Source of the DNA: Chloroflexota bacterium | GTDB taxonomy: Bacteria; Chloroflexota; Limnocylindria; Limnocylindrales; CSP1-4 | Assembly (NCBI GenBank): GCA_021790375.1 | Contig: JAJYEB010000073.1 | Coordinates: 1 to 8,011, forward strand | Length of the DNA: 8,011 nucleotides | Reading direction: 5' to 3' | Shown: positions 5,006 to 8,011 of the stretch, in pieces | Layout of the letters: every line of letters starts with the position of its first letter | Position numbering within the stretch: position 1 is the first letter of the stretch | Translations under genes and position numbers: made by a program | Notes under the pieces: generated by a model | Databases searched by the model: none | What the model was told of the DNA's origin: nothing | The model's input: the letters and a program-made list of their open reading frames with translations, nothing else

Positions 5006-6022
5006 CTACGTCGAAGCGGGCGCCGGGTGTGAGATCCGCGTGAGCCCGGTCTTGCGACCACGCGTTCTCGGCACGCCCGCCGCCGGAGGCCGACCGAGCA
5101 CCTCGTCGTAGGTCGTCGGCTCGTGATGCGTGCCGAGGCCGAGGAGCGTCTGGAAGCCGGCCATCGGGGTGCGACGGCGGTTCCAGCGGAACACGAACTC
5201 GTCGAGGTAGACCGGGAGCTGGTCCGCTCCAACGCCGCGATGCGTTCCGAGCAGCCAGGCCTTGAGATTCGAGATCACTCGGTGTGCGTGCGGCACGACA
5301 TCCTCGGTTCCGGCCTTGCGGAAGCTCTCCTGGGTGCGGGGCAGGTGGATGTAGCCCAGGGCAGCGACACCGTCCCTGCCCTGGTAGCCGCGGTGTCCGT
5401 CGGAGAGCACCGTCGAGCCCAGCGCGATGTTGCGGACGATGAAGGGCGACAGGGTCGCCGCCGTGGCGTCCGGGATGACCTCGGCGCGGCAACGCCCGGA
5501 TCCCCCGCCGCGCACCTCCACTGCCACGCCGACCAGCAGCGCCTTGCGCCCCGCCAACTGCCGCCCGCCGCGCAGCCCGAGTTGCTCGCGACCGATGAAC
5601 GTCTCGTCGATCTCGACCGTGCCCTTCAACGGTTCGCGGTTGGCGTCGACCATCGCCCGGCGGAGCTTGTGGAGGATGAGCCAGGCGGTCTCGTAGCGAG
5701 CGAGGCCAAGCATGTGCTGAAGCTGGAGCGCCGATAGGCCGGGCTTGTGGGCGGTCATCCAGAACGCCGCCCAGAACCAGATCAGGAGCGGCGTCCGCGT
5801 GCGGTGCATGACGGTGCCCGCGGTGACCGAGGTCTGGTGCCCACACGACTTGCACTGCCAGAGGCGACGACGAGGCAGGGCGAACGCGGCGTCATGACCG
5901 CAGCGGGGGCAGCGAAACCCGTCGGGCCAGCGGCAGACGCCGAGGTAGGCGAGGCAGGCGTCCTCGTCGGGGAACATCCGGTTGAAGTCGGCGACGTTGT
6001 GGGGGTACGGTGGTCGCGGCAC
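5006..6022 (-). CDS. IS1595-family transposase (ISXO2-like)
   Basis: The 338-residue protein catalyses transposition of the surrounding element. It opens with the family pattern FNRMFPDEDACLAYL, then RWPDGFRCPRCG with a zinc ribbon (C38, C41, C57, C60). The core has D139 in VEIDETFIG, D208 in VLSDGHRGY and N252 in HRVISNLKAWLLGTHRGV, followed by YLDEFVFRWNRRR. This matches the DDN(K) arrangement described for much of the IS1595 family, where asparagine takes the place of glutamate. Length is close to the usual 300-340. The start is GTG at 6022; an in-frame TAG twelve bases upstream rules out an earlier start. There is no ribosome binding site, and a promoter-like pair in the right repeat puts +1 at about the GTG, so the message may be leaderless. 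No disabling lesion is visible. Confidence 0.93.
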   Translation of the reverse strand: MPRPPYPHNVADFNRMFPDEDACLAYLGVCRWPDGFRCPRCGHDAAFALPRRRLWQCKSCGHQTSVTAGTVMHRTRTPLLIWFWAAFWMTAHKPGLSALQLQHMLGLARYETAWLILHKLRRAMVDANREPLKGTVEIDETFIGREQLGLRGGRQLAGRKALLVGVAVEVRGGGSGRCRAEVIPDATAATLSPFIVRNIALGSTVLSDGHRGYQGRDGVAALGYIHLPRTQESFRKAGTEDVVPHAHRVISNLKAWLLGTHRGVGADQLPVYLDEFVFRWNRRRTPMAGFQTLLGLGTHHEPTTYDEVLGRPPAAGVPRTRGRKTGLTRISHPAPAST

Positions 6023-6028
6023 GCCACG

Positions 6029-6058
6029 ACGCTACCGCCGCGAGATGGTCGGAGTCAA
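6029..6058 (-). promoter_or_regulatory. Candidate leaderless promoter of the IS1595-type transposase, -35 box inside the inverted repeat
   Basis: On the minus strand TTGACT (6058-6053), an 18-base spacer and TAGCGT (6034-6029) are followed six bases later by the GTG start (6022). This spacing would place the first transcribed base at or next to the start codon, a layout common in GC-rich actinobacteria. The same TTGACT sits in the left repeat. Confidence 0.5.
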
Positions 6059-6071
6059 CCGGATAAGCAAA
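6049..6071 (-). repeat. IS1595-family element right inverted repeat
   Basis: It is the reverse complement of 4233-4255 without mismatch over 23 bases. Outside it the two flanks are unrelated. It lies 26 bases upstream of the transposase start and 24 bases upstream of the next gene on the other side. Confidence 0.88.
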
Positions 6072-6094
6072 ATGCCCATAGAGGAGAGGCCGCC

Positions 6095-6649
6095 GTGCAT
6101 GGGCCTGGCCATCAGGGAACTAGCCACGATCCTCCCGACACTCGCGATGTCGTTAACCCCGCCAGATTCCAGGCGTGGACCGTCGCCTGGACCACGCTGT
6201 CGGCGGTCGGCCTGGTCGTCAGCCTCAGGAACATGGCCATATCCCCCGTGGGAGCCGCCGACCGATGGCAGGTCGGGGTCTACGGCCTGGTGCTCATTCT
6301 GGTCGCTTACCCGAGCCTGTACGTCGTCCTGTGGCGCGGCATGACAACGCTCGTGTTCGAGGCGGACGCCGTAGAGGCGCGCACGTGGTTCGCCACCTGG
6401 CGGGGGCGACCCTATCGCACGCTCAGACTCGCCCCCGACGCGGCGGTGATTCTGAGCGGGTACCGCACACTCACGATCCGCGGTGGTCCCGACGCCCTGC
6501 GTATGTCCGTCGTGTTCTGGCCCCAGGAAGAGCTGCGGCGGCTGCTCGCGCTGGCCGAGGCTCGAGACATCCCGGTCGAGTACGGCTGGAAGCCGCCCTT
6601 CCTGGGCGAGACGGGCACTCGCGACCGGGGCCGTCGCCCTCGACCATGA
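6095..6649 (+). CDS. Small membrane protein, paralog family copy 4 (intact)
   Basis: The 184-residue protein starts at GTG 6095, five bases after GAGGAGAGG (6081-6089); the frame is open further upstream only through the IS element, so this ribosome binding site decides the start. It keeps the family plan: RDVVNPARFQAWTVAW (about 18-32), membrane segment 1 (about 30-49), membrane segment 2 (about 61-80) ending LWRGMTTLVFEAD, EARTWFATWRGRPYRTLRLAPDAAVILSG, a helix (PQEELRRLLALAEARDIPV) and YGWKPPF. The C-terminal DTRxWWQRL signature is replaced by GTRDRGRRPRP. The IS1595-type element ends about 10 bases before the ribosome binding site, so any promoter shared with copies 1-3 has been separated from it. 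Function unknown; an immunity-type role is inferred only from the array context. Confidence 0.83.
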   Translation: MHGPGHQGTSHDPPDTRDVVNPARFQAWTVAWTTLSAVGLVVSLRNMAISPVGAADRWQVGVYGLVLILVAYPSLYVVLWRGMTTLVFEADAVEARTWFATWRGRPYRTLRLAPDAAVILSGYRTLTIRGGPDALRMSVVFWPQEELRRLLALAEARDIPVEYGWKPPFLGETGTRDRGRRPRP

Positions 6650-6828
6650 CGTGGAGGCTCACGCGCAAGGGCGTCCGCTTCGCCTGCGAAGGGCGCTCGC
6701 GGCGTGCCCACCGAGGGCCGCCGGGTGGCGCGCGCGGTTGGGCGTCAGGCTGGCCTCATGTGTTGGGGTTCGACGTGCCCAGCGTACACGCCGGGCCGAA
6801 GAGAGCCCGCCCCTTGGTAGCGCCATGA
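6646..6828 (+). CDS. Doubtful 60-residue ORF linking paralog copy 4 to the next gene
   Basis: ATG 6646 overlaps the TGA of copy 4 as ATGA, and its own TGA (6826-6828) overlaps the ATG of the next gene as ATGA. The product (MTWRLTRKGVRFACEGRSRR...) is rich in Arg, Gly and Pro with no recognisable motif, and there is no ribosome binding site. The double overlap is what would be expected of a coupled operon, but the composition looks like out-of-frame translation of GC-rich DNA. Otherwise this stretch holds nothing else I can support. Confidence 0.2.
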   Translation: MTWRLTRKGVRFACEGRSRRAHRGPPGGARGWASGWPHVLGFDVPSVHAGPKRARPLVAP

Positions 6829-7457
6829 CCGACACAGAACCCCGCGAGGCGATCGCGCAACTTCTCACCGAGATGGCCGAGATGCTCACAGGCGAGCATG
6901 CCTGGATCGCCACTCGCCTGCTGAACGTGGTTGGAGAACTCCGAGCGGCACCGTCCGGCGACCTCCCGGACTATCTGGTGCGGAAAGCGCGCAGGCTCAG
7001 AGAGGGGACGATGGGGAGCCTGTCCGACATCATTTTCGGGCAGTTCATCGACCGACGCTGGGTGCCCGATGAAGCGCGCGACCGGCGTTTTGCGGATCTG
7101 AGTCGCCAGCTGGCGACTCAGATGGCTCGTCTACCGGCGTCGCACCCCCCGGACTACTTCCTTGTCACCGATCGAGTGCGCGAGTGCTGGCTCGTGGAAC
7201 CGCCGTCGTCCAACGGGAGTTCATGGACGGTCGAGGTCCAGCCTCCGGTCTGGATGGATGCCCACGCGACGACGGAGCACGTGATGCTGCGCAGCCGAGG
7301 CGCTGGCGCATTGGACGCGAACGGTGCCGTCGAGGTTGAGATCCGTGCGTTGGCGACTGACGCATCGGCGCAGGGCGGATTGGGTACTCGTCCAACGGTG
7401 GCATTGGGTGTCGGCCAGCTCCGCACGACCCGGGAGGCGGCCGGGGCGGCGCACTGA
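6825..7457 (+). CDS. Small soluble protein resembling DUF6966-type proteins in its N-terminal half
   Basis: The 210-residue protein starts at ATG 6825 (MTDTEPREAIAQLLTEMAEML). The N-terminal half (about 1-105) is helical, with HAWIATRLLNVVGEL, RKARRLREGTMGSLSDIIFG (about 54-73) and a final helix RRFADLSRQLATQMARL. The GxMGSLxDIIF motif between helices recalls DUF6966-type proteins, small bacterial proteins of unknown function; this is from memory and unconfirmed. The second half (about 106-210: DYFLVTDRVRECWLVEP, WTVEVQPPVWMDAH, VEVEIRAL) looks beta-rich and unrelated, so the protein may be a two-domain fusion. No signal peptide or membrane segment. The ribosome binding site is weak. It sits between paralog copies 4 and 5, where an unrelated small soluble gene would fit a mixed immunity cluster. 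A 28-bp perfect palindrome lies inside the gene. Confidence 0.72.
   Translation: MTDTEPREAIAQLLTEMAEMLTGEHAWIATRLLNVVGELRAAPSGDLPDYLVRKARRLREGTMGSLSDIIFGQFIDRRWVPDEARDRRFADLSRQLATQMARLPASHPPDYFLVTDRVRECWLVEPPSSNGSSWTVEVQPPVWMDAHATTEHVMLRSRGAGALDANGAVEVEIRALATDASAQGGLGTRPTVALGVGQLRTTREAAGAAH
7096..7123. repeat. 28-bp perfect palindrome inside a coding sequence
   Basis: The left arm ATCTGAGTCGCCAG is followed directly by its exact reverse complement CTGGCGACTCAGAT, with no spacer. The symmetry axis lies between 7109 and 7110, and the next base on each side (G and G) breaks it. It encodes DLSRQLATQM within the 6825-7457 gene. Confidence 0.92.
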
Positions 7458-7591
7458 GGACCTCGGGCGCACTCCGCTGACCCGCGCTACCTTGTGGCCG
7501 AGTTCGTGACGTACGTGCTGATGCTATGAGCGCCGATGATCACGAGAGTCAGGCGGTTGCGCTCGACGATCTTGGGAGGATCAACGACACC

Positions 7592-8011
7592 ATGAGCGCA
7601 GGCTCCGCCGCCGAACCGATCCTGGCGATCCCGGCCGGCTGGGAGGTGGTGAACCCACCCGTCGTGCAGACGTGGCTGGCCGGCTGGTCGGTGCTGTCGG
7701 CGTTCGGGGTACTCGTAGGCGGACGCAACCTCTTGCTGAATCCCGTCGGCACCGATGCCTGGCAGGCCGCACTCCTCGAGATCGGTTTCGTGGCGTTCGC
7801 CTACGTCGGCCTCATCCTGAACCTGTGGCACGGCATGGCCACCTTCGTCTTCGGCCCCGATCGCATCCTCGTGCGCAGCTGGGTCGATCGCTTCCGGCGC
7901 CGGCCGTTCCGCGCCTTCCCGCGAGAATCCGGCCTGTCGCTCGTCTTCAGCGGCCACAGCGGCATCAGCCTGCGCACGCCCGACGGGGTGCGCCACCGCA
8001 CCGAGGGGCGC
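7592..8011 (+). CDS. Small membrane protein, paralog family copy 5 (3' end outside window)
   Basis: The frame is open to the last base. ATG 7592 with GGGAGG (7574-7579) upstream gives MSAGSAAEPILAIPAGWEVVNPP, which places the WxVVNP motif the same distance from the start as in copies 1 and 2. An in-frame ATG at 7526 (MSADDHESQAVALDDLGRI) is possible and resembles sequence upstream of copy 3, but lacks a ribosome binding site. Membrane segment 1 (WLAGWSVLSAFGVLVG) and segment 2 (IGFVAFAYVGLILNLWHG) lead into MATFVFGPDRILVRSWVDRF and RAFPRESGLSLVFSGHSG. Over the final 59 codons the protein is identical to copy 3 except for one Leu/Arg difference. The WWQRL end would lie beyond the window. Unlike copy 3, the TGGCAGGCC site is intact, so this copy is probably functional. 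Confidence 0.82.
   Translation, partial: MSAGSAAEPILAIPAGWEVVNPPVVQTWLAGWSVLSAFGVLVGGRNLLLNPVGTDAWQAALLEIGFVAFAYVGLILNLWHGMATFVFGPDRILVRSWVDRFRRRPFRAFPRESGLSLVFSGHSGISLRTPDGVRHRTEGR

Larger units (their letters stand above)
4233..6071. mobile_element. IS1595-family (ISXO2-like) element with a two-gene cargo, about 1.84 kb
   Basis: The element is delimited by 23-bp perfect inverted repeats at 4233-4255 and 6049-6071. Inside are a minus-strand ISXO2-type transposase (5006-6022) and two overlapping plus-strand genes (4327-4946) converging on it. The IS1595 family is known to include members with passenger genes, which fits. The family normally makes 8-bp target duplications; the flanks here (acagacca on the left, atgcccat on the right) do not match, so the insertion may be old, rearranged, or have ends slightly different from those drawn. 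It separates paralog copies 3 and 4, which were probably adjacent before. Confidence 0.83.

Noticed and set aside
4332..5855. Long minus-strand open frame of about 500 codons across the cargo genes and the transposase
   Set aside because: It is antisense to the two cargo genes and out of frame with the recognised ISXO2 transposase; its product is low-complexity, rich in Arg, Ala and Pro, as GC-rich shadow frames are.
5747..6094. Upstream extension of paralog copy 4 through the IS1595-type element
   Set aside because: This part is antisense to the transposase N-terminus and crosses the inverted repeat; GTG 6095 with GAGGAGAGG is the credible start.
6678..6691. CTTCGC-ct-GCGAAG inverted repeat in the 6650-6824 stretch
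   Set aside because: The two-base loop is too tight for the full stem and there is no T-run; it is not a convincing terminator or operator.

Overview
The window is GC-rich throughout (coding third positions are mostly G or C) and suggests a high-GC bacterium, most likely an actinobacterium or a Chloroflexota-type organism. That assignment rests on composition, on the style of the Rhs repeats and on one apparently leaderless GTG start; nothing in the window fixes a genus. No tRNA, rRNA or CRISPR array was seen. The region is accessory: a truncated Rhs/YD-repeat gene, two insertion elements, and a dispersed family of five paralogous small membrane proteins.

Layout. (1) 1-652: the C-terminal part of a YD/Rhs-repeat protein, entering from the left edge and cut by an insertion. 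(2) 653-2166: a complete IS3-family element of 1514 bp with 10-bp perfect terminal repeats, overlapping orfA/orfB on the minus strand and a 4-bp target duplication (CCGA). (3) 2254-4216: three tandem members of a membrane-protein family (two N-terminal membrane segments, then a soluble domain). Copy 1 is intact, copy 2 has a nonsense codon and a frameshift, and copy 3 has a one-base deletion. (4) 4233-6071: an IS1595-family (ISXO2-like) element bounded by 23-bp perfect inverted repeats. Besides the minus-strand transposase it carries two overlapping plus-strand genes that look like a toxin/antitoxin-type or effector/immunity-type pair. (5) 6095-6649: paralog copy 4, whose ribosome binding site lies only about 10 bp outside the element. 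(6) 6825-7457: a small soluble protein resembling DUF6966-type proteins, with a 28-bp perfect palindrome inside its coding sequence. (7) 7592-8011: paralog copy 5, running off the right edge.

Reading of the whole. Rhs proteins often end in variable toxin tips and are followed by immunity genes, sometimes amplified into arrays. A truncated Rhs gene followed by five diverging copies of one small membrane protein, some decayed, plus an unrelated small soluble gene, fits such an array of orphan immunity genes. This is an inference; no toxin domain is visible before the IS3 element cuts the Rhs gene. In the best-matched part of copies 3 and 5, 58 of 59 residues are identical although 14 codons differ, so the soluble domain has been under purifying selection.

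The second notable object is the IS1595-type element with its two-gene cargo. Both ends carry the same TTGACT hexamer inside the inverted repeat, placed to act as a -35 box for transcription inwards, one for the cargo pair and one for the transposase.
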